A DNA stretch of 64,000 bases from Macrocybe gigantea (lineage: Eukaryota > Basidiomycota > Agaricomycetes > Agaricales > Callistosporiaceae), in assembly GCA_011319805.1 (NCBI GenBank), contig SJRY01000111.1, positions 62,001-126,000 of the forward strand. The letters run 5' to 3'. Under the pieces are notes generated by a model. The model searched no databases, was not told where the DNA came from, and worked only from the letters and a program-made list of their open reading frames with translations. A program made the position numbers and the translations under genes. Numbering within the stretch: position 1 is the stretch's first letter; each line of letters begins with the position of its first letter. Of this stretch, positions 34,396 to 45,610 are shown in pieces.

Positions 34396-37300
34396 ATGTC
34401 TCGACGGTCGTCTGTACGTTCCACTAGCGTGTCCGCACCGCCCATAGTCAATGTTCCATCGTTACCAATTCTAGATGGACCTCGCGACAAGTACAGTCGG
34501 CCAGACAACCTACCGCGCACGGCATCCCTCAGCAAAATGCCAACCATAGATCACACCGAAAAGCTGGACCCCGATGAACTGTTCACGAAGCGCACCATCA
34601 CTGAGGTGAAGTTCATCCAAAATCGGTACAAGTCCGTGACAGTTTATCTTCTCCACTTCTTCATGACGATGGGCTGACGCTGTCTCTTAGAGCCGACGCG
34701 GATGCTAAACAAGAGGAGCTCCGGTTGATGGTTGGGTGCGTGACGTTTCCTTTGCACTTGGTTCAGCGGCATGCTGATGCTTAAATATGAAAGAGCAGAG
34801 AGCGATATCGGGACCTTCTGCAAGCTTCGACTTCCATCATTGCCATGGCCCAATCTTCCCGCCGCGTAAAGGACGCTCTGTCAGAAACACGACAAATCGT
34901 TACTTCTCAGCGCGAACCCCCGCGCCCCACAAATACCTCTTTCAGCGCTGGCAAAGGTATATATTTCATATAATTCTTGCTTTCTTTGTAGGGATGGTTA
35001 CCTCTCGTGACCTAGATGTGGCGTTACATTCGCTGCAGGTTCTATCGGCGCATGTCAAAGTCCTCTTGGATGCTCCGGAGTATCTTTGGAGACTGCTGGA
35101 ACAAAGGAAATATCTTTCTGCAACTTGGTTATTTCTTTTGGCTCGTGTTGTGCATCGAGCGCTGATTTCGGAGGACGAAACAGGGGAGGAAACCTGGTCT
35201 CGTCATGATATCGATGTCCTGGTATGTCGTTTTGCCTCTCTTCGCTTGTATCCCCTGCTTAACGCTCTAAAAGCATCAGTTCCCTCTTGTCCAGCGTCAA
35301 TGGGATGTTATTGCGCAATTTCGATCGCAGATTGTCCAGAAGGCCAATCTGTCTCTTCGGGAGTACACCATGTCCAGCGAAGTACGGCCTTCATATGTTT
35401 TGTCTCTGCTTAGTAAATCTAACAGTAGGCTATTCTAGGATACATGTGGCGCATTATTGACTTTGCACCTCTTGGATTCCAAACCACTGACCGACGCCTA
35501 TGCTTCGCTGGTCAAGCAACGTTCTAGGACGCTGCAGACACTTTTGTCACGAGCCGAAAAGTATCTTCTTACGACTGACAAACGTGTCAATGGCCACACC
35601 CCTGAGACGTCGAGTACGGCTGACAGTTCCATCGAGATCCGTAGGGAGCCATTAGCTGGGATGCGTGAAACAAGTCATAATGCCTTGGACGTCGTATTCA
35701 GGACTATGAAAAATGTTCGTCAAGTGTTCGCCACTCATGAATCTGAACGCTCCCTAGTGCGAGACGTGCTCGCCTACATTCAGTCCGAACCTGCGACTGA
35801 TTCCAACTTGTTCCAATCACTACCTCCGGAACTCCATCTTAGCACCCAATCGATACTCATGCATCTGCCTTCGTCAACACATTTCCTCCTCCTTCCACCT
35901 AACCTCAGGTCATATCGACCGTATGTTGACCCCAATTCTCCATCGTCGACCTATTCGCATTTGTTCGTCCGCCAGCAGCTGGATGCATGGTTCAAAACAT
36001 CATCAGAGATGATTCATAATACCGGTCAGCGGTGGTTCGCTGAACTCGGTAGCGTGCAGGAGGTGTGGAGTTTCAGGTCGTCGACGCGGAAATGGGTCAA
36101 CGCCTCGAGTCTTGAAGGCGACGAAGCACGCTGCCTTCTGGGTATTCTGGACAGCCTCTCCCGAGAAAGGGTCATAGATATCTGGAAATCACGGCTCTCA
36201 CAGCTGTGACGAAGTTTAATGATGGACTTGGATCGATTATTTCCTCTCTCAACTCGCAATCGTCGTCAGGTGAGTCGCCAATATACTAATGATCCTTACA
36301 TTCATTCAAAGGAGACAATTCAGAAGTTCCGGGAGTGGATTTCTTATTCCAGGCCCCAACGCTCCCTGTTTTCTCTCAAATTGAAGTGGAGCCGCTGGAA
36401 TCCACCTTACTAAAATACCAAGCTTCTCTGCAACGTCAACTTATCGGACGAACATCATTGATGGACGGCATCTTTACTGTTCTCGAGCAGTGTGCTCAAT
36501 CGATACAGCATGACCTTTCCTATGTCATCTCTAGTGATTCGGATACAAGGTGTGTTTTGAAAAGAGGCGCAACTGATGAACACTTAATATTGTCTTCCTC
36601 CTTTAGGGAATTAGCGAAACAAATCGTGTCGACTTATAAGCTACATGCCGATTCTTCTTGTAAGGACTTGATGCGTGATCTGGAAATCACCTGCAACGCA
36701 CTTGCCGGAGAGACTTGTAAGCTTTGATGGAGTCCGATGAGTGTGGTTGGTAACCGATTTTATACCAGCTCTAGACGGCGCGGTGTTCCTTGTTCGCGTC
36801 CTCAACGAGTTTCAATCCTCTCCTTTCATAACGAAGATAGGTTGTGCCGCAGACGTAGTAACGGGTCAGTGACTTGCCGAAGTTTTGACCCTTTAGACTG
36901 AGTTACCTTGCAGTCTTCAGAACGAGGGTAAACGACCTTCTAGGGCAGATCGCTGCCAAGTGGCAGCAAATTACTGTTTCAAGAATCGTAAAGGAAGAAT
37001 TTCTCCCCTATAGACCTAGAAATTCATCGAATAGTGGTAAGATACCACTCGCAGGGAAGAAGAGTCTGGCAACTCAATTTTTTTCTGGGTGTCTAGCGCC
37101 ATCGAGCCCCTCTCCTGCCATCGTGCAATCTCTTTTTTCTCTGTCCGATGCAATCCAGCAACTCGGACTTGCCCCAATTCACCATTCGCTATCTTCTCTA
37201 ACCGAGTCCACCATTCGACTATTCCTAACACAATATCACTCGCAGGGGTGGAAGCCCAACGAGCCACAATCGGTCTTTGACTTGGCCTTTCTACGTGAGA

Positions 37301-37658
37301 TTGCTCGTCGATATGGACCCGAGTGGTATGAAGTAGCAGCGTCATTAGATGATACCCTGGATTCAAAAGTTTGTTTCCTGTCTTCTGCCTGAAACTCCTG
37401 CTCAACGCCCACGCATAGCTCCTACTCCTGCCCAGCATCGACCGTCTAACGCTACAAAACACCGCAGCGGAAGCACTGTCCAGGATGCAAACATTAATCG
37501 CTACGCTACTACCAGAGCCTTCACTGACTTCTATACCTGAAATAGCCGACAAGTCCTCATCGGTTCATATCCCACATACAGAGCAGCCACATTCTACATT
37601 AGAGCTAGCCATGCCGACTTCTAGATTCGGCCTTTTGTTGGTTGGAGCGTCGTCGTGA
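34396..37658 (+). CDS. COG1: conserved oligomeric Golgi complex subunit 1
   Basis: Subunit of the eight-part COG tether needed for retrograde transport within the Golgi. The N-terminal Vps51/COG-type helical segment is clear: DELFTKRTITEVKFIQNR, then ADADAKQEELRLMVGERYRD (split by an intron) and ASTSIIAMAQSSRRVKDALS. A long helical body follows (LEQRKYLSATWLFLLARVVH; RSLVRDVLAYIQSEP; QQLDAWFKTSSEMIH). More than eight small introns interrupt the gene. The C-terminal exon ends LGLLLVGASS-like before TGA at 37656-37658 (read as FGLLLVGASS). It is convergent with SEC61 gamma, and 180 bp downstream of the TMEM115-like gene on the same strand. Confidence 0.85.
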
Positions 37659-37802
37659 ATGAAAGCATGGACTTGCATCGTTCCAAAATTCATAAATCTT
37701 ATGAGGGATCCCGAGTGATAAGAAACTTGTGTAAGGAACCCTGTGCTGATACAACCGTAATAAATAGGAAAACGTGTAAGATACGTAGGTCATGCTCCTC
37801 CA

Positions 37803-38224
37803 CTAAGGAACAGCTGTCAGGAAAAGGACATAGATAAAGGTGACGAGGACATACACAAGAATGTTGTTTCTGCAAAGTAACACGTCATCAAATCAACGTG
37901 GCTAGTGAGTAGGGGGTTGTTACGCACATTGGGATGTGGATGAGCTTGACAAAGTAGCCTATGAACCCCATGACACCGAAGCCGATGGCGACTGCTTTGC
38001 ATATTTGCACGAATTCTAGGCACTAAACATGAGAGCCGGTCGCAGGACGGCGTACGTGAAGCGACCTGACCTTGCTTGGACGGTTTTGTGCAACGTGTCA
38101 AGAACTAGAAAGAGTGCCCGTCAGTCAATAGGGTTGGACAGTATGTAGCAATGATACATGCCTGATTGCCCTCGCGGACGAACTGCTGAGGGACGTCGAC
38201 GAACTCGCGCATTTTTTCAGACAT
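37803..38224 (-). CDS. SSS1: SEC61 gamma subunit of the ER translocon
   Basis: A small single-pass ER membrane protein that clamps the SEC61 channel. It begins [20 protein letters not shown], continues [29 protein letters not shown] and [17 protein letters not shown], and ends [11 protein letters not shown]. This is the usual amphipathic helix followed by the tail anchor. Three introns: the first (38105-38161) appears to start with GC (GCATGT) rather than GT, because only that boundary gives the conserved joined protein. The tail is slightly longer than the usual ending. SEC61 gamma is a known neighbour of agaricomycete matA loci. Confidence 0.93.
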
Positions 38225-38438
38225 GGTGGTGTAGGAGTATGTTGGACGTGCTGGCACTTCGCAAGACAAGTGAGTTATTTGGGTTCCCACGCTCTTCTCC
38301 GCTACAAGAGTTCATTTCCATCGCAAAAATTTGGGACACAGCGTCCCAGACGCGGTCACCCCAGGTGAGCCCTGGTCCAGATCGTCGTCGTCGGTGCCGT
38401 GCTCACTGTCGACTGCCTATAGCTCTGATAACGCATGA

Positions 38439-40752
38439 ATGTCCAACGGCATCGGTCTCTTGCGACTTACTAGCCGTTGCGTACTTGTACACCCCTCAAC
38501 TCGACATGTACCTCAGCATCCGAGGTTCAGCACTCGCATTGTCGCGACAGGCAACCAGAACAATCTGATTTTGCATTCGACGGCGTCGTATATCCTGTCC
38601 ACGCTCAAGAGCAGTAACGACAACTCCCGCACCTCCGCCATTCATGCATATTATCCCACCCTCGTCGCGCAATTCCAGAGGGTCAAGGCCACATCCCAGG
38701 ACGCGCCATCTCCCCTTTCTAAAAGTCAGTTCATCCCCTTTCTCATGGCGTTAGCCGCCTCTGGCAAGCCGGCAGATCTCCAGCGGCTAGAACAGATGCT
38801 GAGCGACATGCACAATGTTTTTGGCATTCATCCCGACCCGGAGATACACACGGCCATCATTCGCGGGTTGATAAAGTACGGGAAATCAAAAACGGTATTC
38901 AGCTGGCTTCAGAAGATGCACCTGCGTCCTGGCAACCTCACGCCATCGTTGGAACAGGTCCACACTTTTCTTGAGGCCTGTGTAAATATCGAGTCCTTCA
39001 AATACATGCGCACTTTGGTGAACTCGATGCGGAGTCTGGGATGCAAACCTACCAACAAAACTTTCGAGATCCTCCTTAATGCCCGATGGGTGTTTGCCGA
39101 TAGGGCTGGGGAAGTGCCTCCTGTGATCACCTTCACGACGCTCATTCAAGACATGAAGAAGCATGGATTGCGTTATGATCCTGATATATCTGCGCTTCTG
39201 CACGATTCATACGCACAGCGCGACTGGCCAACGTATGCGCAGGAAATTCAGGCCTATTACATCCTACAATTTCCAAACGACTACTCTTTTGACGAACAAC
39301 AGCAGATGGTCTGGAACGTTGCCATCTCCGATGCGGCTTTAAAAGGCGGTGCGAAGAATGCTCTTGAGATGTTCAAGTCGTTAGAGCCATCCGGATGTCA
39401 GGCTACTCCAGACGCGATCCGGGCTATTTTGCGACATTCTCTAGACATAAATGACATCCGGCTCGTTCAAAAAGAGTTGAGCATCCAATGCACTGTCGAT
39501 CATTGGTCACTAGTGATCAACAACAATGTTCGTGCGAACACGTCTCGCAAGAAGGTCTTGGCTTATTACAAGGCAGCCAAAGCGGCAGGAATGATCCCGG
39601 ATGCAGCTCTAGTTGCTCCTATCATCAGGACCCTGTGTCGGTCCAAGAATGTGGCCCCTGTCAAAGACCAGTATCTTGACGAGGCGCTTGCCATCTACCG
39701 TGATCTCGTGGAAGTCGCGCCAGTGCCGTCTACCTCTGAGTCCGTTTGGAAAGAGAGCTACGAAGAGCATTCGGCAGGTCCGGATCCCGACATCTATCAT
39801 ACCCTTCTTCGCGCACTTGTAACCTCGCGGGACCCGCAAAAGTACGGTCCGATCGCGTTATCGTTGGTGGAAGATATGCAGGCTCGGAGTATCCCGACGA
39901 AAGATAGCACCACAACAAGCCTCCTCATCGTCATCAACATGCGATCCACATCATCGCTAGCAGAAGCGCTGAAAGCATACAAGAAGCTCCGATCCTCCCT
40001 AGATCCAAAAGGCTACGAGCTCGTTCTCAAGACGTTCTGCAAGCTATCATTCAAAAAAGACGGAGACAGGACGATCGAAATTCCGTCCCTGACGGACTAC
40101 TTTGGCATCGTGAAGGATATGCGTCGTGCAGGCGTTCCTATTACGGAGGACACTTACACTACCTACATCAAGCAACTCGGCATCATAGCTACCGAGATGA
40201 GGGACGCGGACATCCAGGACCCTTCGAGTTGCGCGGAAAGCTGCTTACTGCTCTTCGCAGGACGCACGACCTTTTGACACTGGACGCTGCCGTTTCGCCC
40301 GAGGCGAAGACATGGACAGCATTGATAGATGCGTATCAGCGTCTCGGATACTTCGGTGATGCCTATCGCGTTTGGGAGATGGTCTATCTGTCCTCCAGAT
40401 TTAACGAAGTCACTGTCAGCGTCATTCTGGATGCATGCGGGTTCGCGGGGGCTTACCGCATTGCAAAGACGATCGTCACCAATCTGACGAACGATGGGCA
40501 CACCTTCACCTTGCACAACTGGAACTCATGGATCGAATGTCTTTGTCGTCTCAGACGGCTGAACGATGCGGTCAAGGTCGCTGCGTGGACATGCGCAACG
40601 CCCCGACGCCGGTTGAACCGGACACTAGCACGATCAATATTCTCCTCAAGTTTTCCAGAGTCTCAGGCCAGCAGGCAGAAGTATTGGAGCGAATCGAACG
40701 GCATTTGCCATCGCTGTGGTCAAACCTTCCCCAGGAGCTGCGCACGCCATGA
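38439..40752 (+). CDS. mitochondrial pentatricopeptide repeat protein (apparent frameshifts)
   Basis: A long, mostly intronless gene. The first 600 codons are open and show PPR-like helix pairs (PEIHTAIIRGLIKYGKSKTV; TFEILLNARWVF; VITFTTLIQDMKKHGLRYDP; DAALVAPIIRTLCRSKN). A basic, Arg/Ser/His-rich start suggests mitochondrial import. PPR proteins bind organellar RNA and act in processing or translation. Near 40215 the frame shifts by one base and continues FELRGKLLTALRRTHDLLTL and AKTWTALIDAYQRLGYFGDA. It shifts again near 40585, ending WSNLPQELRTP at 40752. These are probably sequence errors in one gene of about 770 codons. It is divergent from SEC61 gamma. Confidence 0.8.
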
Positions 40753-41221
40753 TATGTATTTATCTATTTTCTATCTAGACAGGTCCCAAGTAATGCCCTA
40801 CAAAGAATAAATTACAAGATGATCCGAATGGTTGAACAATGCGGTTCTGGCTGAAAGCCATCTAAGAACTTCTGATGAGAGAATAACGAGAGAGGAAGAG
40901 GTTTATGATGCAAGCTCTTCCACAGTGGGGCAATCACACTGAGCATTTGTTCAGCGAATGCAGCGATCCCAGGGTTCAGCAAGACTTACAACTAAGTGGA
41001 GGTCACCGTATGCTGAGGAGACAGATGAGGAAAAGAAGGCAGGACAGAAAATCAAACCGCAGACTAACCATCATCTATTCGCGATACAGTAGGCCAAAAT
41101 TTCTTTTCTGTGAGCCACGGTAGAGGATAAATGGCCGTTTCCCGCGAATAAGGCCTACACGGTGCTTAGCAGTCTCCGTGAACTCAGGTGCCTCAAACTG
41201 ACCTATTCCACTCGGACGAGA
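40753..41221. other. intergenic, PPR to GCV2 (convergent)
   Basis: Two genes end towards each other here. I see no further coding signal; the stretch should hold both 3' UTRs. Confidence 0.6.
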
Positions 41222-44200
41222 CTACAGTAGAGATTGGGTGAGGAGCATTTTTGAGGACGTTGTTGTCTTTGGGCTGCTTCCGGCAATAATGTCATCAACC
41301 TCTTTACGTATTTGTATCATTGCATCGCAGAATCTGGAGAGAATGTGAGTTTCGAATGTCGAAATGTATGCAAAACTCCTCCCGACCTGTCAAGCTCTTC
41401 AAGGGACTCAGATTCAGTCGGTTCAATCAACATGCACGTTGAAATAGGCCAAGAACACGTGGGAGGGTGGAAACCGTAATCCTTGTGGCAAATAAGACGC
41501 ACGCAAGAGAATGACATGGAATGGCATACCTGGAGACGTTTCGCAAAGTCTATTACCTTCAGCCCAGCAGCCTTGTCGAATTCGGCAAGGTCGATGAGCA
41601 ACTCATGAGCTACTCGGCCATGCTCATTTGTAAAGCGCACTGAGTAGTGCCCCGAAAGTCGGTTGGCCATGTAATTGGCATTAAGTAGGGCAATCTTGGA
41701 GGAGTTGCTCAGGCCTTGTCCTCCCAGCATTTTGATGTACGCCCAGGAAATCAAAGTGATCGAAGCACTGCCGAATGGAGCAGCGCGACAGCGTCAATTG
41801 CTTTATCCGAGTCTGCCGGTATTGCTGGATGATGAGGAAGGAAAGGCGCTAGATGCTTCGCAACACAGATAGGACTGCAAAAATCCATGAGAGGCATAAG
41901 GACGTGCAGACGATGAAACACACCCAACACCAGGACCACCACCGCCGTGAGGGCTATAGTTGCTAACGTTGAGCGACGGGAATGCTCGTTGAAAGCAGGC
42001 ACATACATGGCAAAGGTCTTGTGGAGGTTGAGGTGGCAGACATCGCCACCACATGTTGCCGGATTCGTGAGACCGATCTGAGCATTCAAATTTGCGCCTA
42101 ATAATAAATGTGTTGATGAGTAGCCCAGATAGTAATGGGATAAAGAGCACTTGCCATCTAGATAGACTTGACCTCCGTTGTCGTGAATAATTTTACAAGC
42201 CTTGATATATGTTCAGCCACGAACGAGGTTGGTGGATTAACGACCATCATACCTCCTGAATCCCAGATTCAAAGACGCCAAAAGTCGATGGGTATGTAAT
42301 CTGGAAAAACAACACCTCTCAATCACGTATGGGGCACATGTTCCAAACACAGACCAACCATGAAAGCTGCGAGCTTGTCTTTGTGTTTTTCTGCTTTAGC
42401 TTTCAGATCAGCAAGATCAAGACTTCCGTCCGGAAGGGCTTGGACGGGGACGACCTTTAGCCCTGCCATGGCGGCAGACTAAAGCCTCAACTCAGCGTAA
42501 CATATAAGCCAGGAAGTAACGATACCCTTACAGCTGGATTCGTTCCATGAGCACTAAGAGGGATGAGGCAAACGTCGCGGTAGCCCTCGCCGCGCGACTC
42601 GTGGTAGGCGCGGATGACACACAGTCCAGTGTATTCTCCCGCGGCACCAGAGTTCGGTTGCAGCGTAGCAGCATAGAAACCAGTAATCTTGCAAAGATCC
42701 GCTTTAATTCCTGACATAGGACGTCAATACCCCGGAAGTACGAGATAAGAACAGGTTTACCCTGATGATAGCACGGTAGCCCTTAACCTGGTCAGGTGGA
42801 ACGAACGGATGAACAGAGTTGAATTCGGGCCAGGTCAGCGGAATCATGCTACTGGTGCTGTTGAGCTTCATGGTACAGCTGCCAAGAGGAATCATGCTAT
42901 GGACAAGGCTCAAGTCTTTGGATGCAAGGTGAGTGATATAGCGCAGCATCTCCGTTTCCGAATGGTGTTTGTTGAAAATGGGATGGGGTAGGATTGCCGA
43001 AGCTCGACGTAGAGCCGGAGGAATCGCAGAGACCGACGTTTCCTGAAGGTCGGACGAAGAGATGGATCGTGCGGCTGCGGCAGATGCGAAGACGTTGATG
43101 AGGTTCACCAGGTCTGCGGGAGATGTGCTCTCATCCAAAGTAACGCCAATACGCTGACCATCGATAACGGAGATTGATCCTAGCGGCTTTGGCCGCAGCG
43201 TGTACTTTGGGCGCACCGCCCGCTGCAGATGTAACGTTCACGGTCAAGGTGTCGAAGAAGTTGCTGTTCTCCACGACATAACCCATGGACATGACGTTAG
43301 ACCTGAGGACCTGTGTGTACCCGTGGACTTTGTGAGCAATGCGACGGATTCCTTCGGGGCCGTGGTACACAGCATACATGGCGGCCATGTTCGCGAGAAG
43401 AACTTGACTGGTGCAGATGTTGCTGGTTGCCTTTTCTCTACGGATATGCTGTTCACGAGCTGTAGAACGATATTCAGTGACAAGCATCATATAACGAAAA
43501 GATAGCTACTCACTTTGCAGGGCCAAGCGGTAGGCCGGTTTACCATCAGCGTCCTTGCTCCTTCCAATTAGACGACCAGGCATCTTGCGCTTGAGTTTGT
43601 CCGTTACCGCGAAGAACGCGGCATGTGGTCCACCGTAACCAGCAGGGACACCAAACCTAGCAGAGTTTCCAAGAACGATATCAGCTCCCCATTCGCCAGG
43701 AGGTTTCAACATGGCTAATGCAAGTAGGTCTGTCGCACAGACAACAAGGCCCCCGCGGCATGAACCGACTGGGTCAGCTCTCCAAAATCCTTGATTTCTC
43801 CATCAACGTCCGGATACTGAACAAGAACACCACAAAGATCCTTCCGAAGAACGTCGTCGTCGAGAATCTTGAAAACGTCACGTTGAACCAATTTAATACC
43901 GAAGCCTTTAGCACGTGTGCGAAGGACAGACAACGTCTGAGGAAGGACGCCCGCATCGACGACAAAAGTCCGCCTTTTCTGCGATGAAGTGACATATGTC
44001 ATCACCATTCCCTCGGCGGCGGCCGTGCCTCATCCAAAAGAGATGCATTGGCGATATCCATAGCCGACAAGGACTTGACCATGGTTTGAAAATTCACCAG
44101 CGATTCCAAACGCCCTATTCGGAGACGTTCATGCTACCTGAAGAAGAGGACCAGACGAAAGGGAAGATACCTTGAGCAATTTCCGGCTGATAAGGCGTGT

Positions 44201-44687
44201 AAGGGGTATACCAGGCCGGATTTTCCATCACCTATATGTTATAATTGAGCAAGCACGAAAAGGAGACAAGAAGGGAGGAGACGGACGTTGCGCAGAATGA
44301 CGGGGGGCACAACAGCCGAATGATATCCCATACCAATGTAACTTTTAAACTGCTTGTTTTCGCCAGCCAGGACTTTAGCTCTATCCTGAAGCTGGGACTC
44401 GCTTAATGGAGTAATTGAGGCATTATTGAGAGATGTCGGCGGTATGCGAATCTGGGGAGGGATGGTATCGCGGACGAAGTCGTCCATGGAGTCGTAACCC
44501 AGCTTCGAAAGCATGATAGACGCTTCGCGGTCATCTGGGCCAATGTGTCGCTCGGGGAAAGCATCGACAGGAGAAAAGAGAGACGGAGGCGATCGAAGGG
44601 TGGTCAGGCGTCGCAGACGACAGGAAAAATGGACGACAGGAGCCTGAGCAGAGGCGCAAGCCCGGCTGGATAGCGCGAAGCTATCAT
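41222..44687 (-). CDS. GCV2: glycine decarboxylase P protein (apparent frameshifts)
   Basis: The PLP enzyme of the mitochondrial glycine cleavage system; it decarboxylates glycine and passes the aminomethyl group to H protein, feeding one-carbon folate. Landmarks in order: [45 protein letters not shown] and [35 protein letters not shown], and the PLP-lysine motif [16 protein letters not shown], which is joined across an intron near 42000. It ends MLLTQSLL before TAG at 41222. Over ten introns. The start ATG at 44687 gives an import-type leader, but the frame shifts within it. A further shift lies near 43165. Known as a conserved gene of the matA region in agaricomycetes. Confidence 0.92.
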
Positions 44688-45610
44688 CGTGGGGTGATTG
44701 GAAGAGATAAGCTCAATAAAATGCAGAAATAGAAAAAAAAATCCCGGAAATCAGGTGAGGGAAAAAGGGCAGCGGAAGTTCACCGAGCCATTCACCGAGT
44801 AAAGCTCGTTAAGCCGGCTGTTTTAGAGCGATAAGGTCACTGGCAGCTGCGTCGGCGAATTGGCGCGTAAAAACGCGTAAAAAAGGGCGCATTGAGGGCG
44901 GGGCAATGAGCGGCGTCGTGTTGAGCAAAGAGTGCGCGGGGACGGCGACACGACGCCCGCTCTAGAGGATGGACAAAATCTTTTTTTCTGGCTCGGAATT
45001 GGCTCGGAAGAGCGGGCTGCCGCGTGACGTCATAGCCAAGTCTTCGACATCAGCGCAATCCCATCCAAGCACCCAACACGCGCAAACAAAAGCACATCGT
45101 CTGCTCCTCGCCTATAATAGCATCAACCCTGTCTCACACAATTTTTAGAGATCAGACACTCACGGTCGTCGTGGCTCCGCCGCTCTGGCCTGCAGTCCAT
45201 TCGCTTCCATCTCCCTCGCCACCGTACCCATCGCTGCGTTCGCGGACGTCGCTCCATCTATTTTGTCCTCGTAGTAGTCAACCACCCCAGCACCGCTCGC
45301 AACTCTCCAGCGCTTCGTCACTTCATCACTTTCCCCCGCCTTGTCAACCTTGGGAGGGCAAGCAATTTCAGCAGCGTCTCTTGTCGTCGCAGGGTCGTCG
45401 ATGACCGGACCAGTTCGTACTAACTATTAACAGTGTCAAATGAACGAATATCACGGCAGCGCTTACAATCAATTCGTGGAGAGATCCTGGTGTCGGAAGA
45501 TAGATTTCGGCCTTGCTGATACACAGGCTCAAGAGGCATATCGTCTTGAGGACACCTCAACCTTTGTGCAACAGACAGTCAATTCTCCCTTACCTCTTGC
45601 ACTAGGAATG
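44688..45610. promoter_or_regulatory. GCV2 upstream region
   Basis: This region should hold the GCV2 promoter. It contains a perfect CRE/ATF-type palindrome TGACGTCA at 45025-45032, paired GCTCGGAA repeats near 44990-45008 and a TATA-like TATAATAG near 45113. From 45170 the plus strand is pyrimidine-rich. A 66-codon plus-strand ORF (45440-45640, starting MNEYHGSAYNQF) overlaps the end of the next gene on the other strand; an upstream ACTAAC...TTAACAG could be an intron end. I do not call it a gene. Confidence 0.4.

Noticed and set aside
40905..41123. Small ORF between PPR and GCV2
   Set aside because: Low conservation potential, lies in the convergent 3' region, and has no recognisable domain.
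45171..45404. Plus-strand Ser/Pro-rich ORF upstream of GCV2
   Set aside because: It starts at GTG, is simple pyrimidine-rich sequence and has no family pattern; more likely untranslated.
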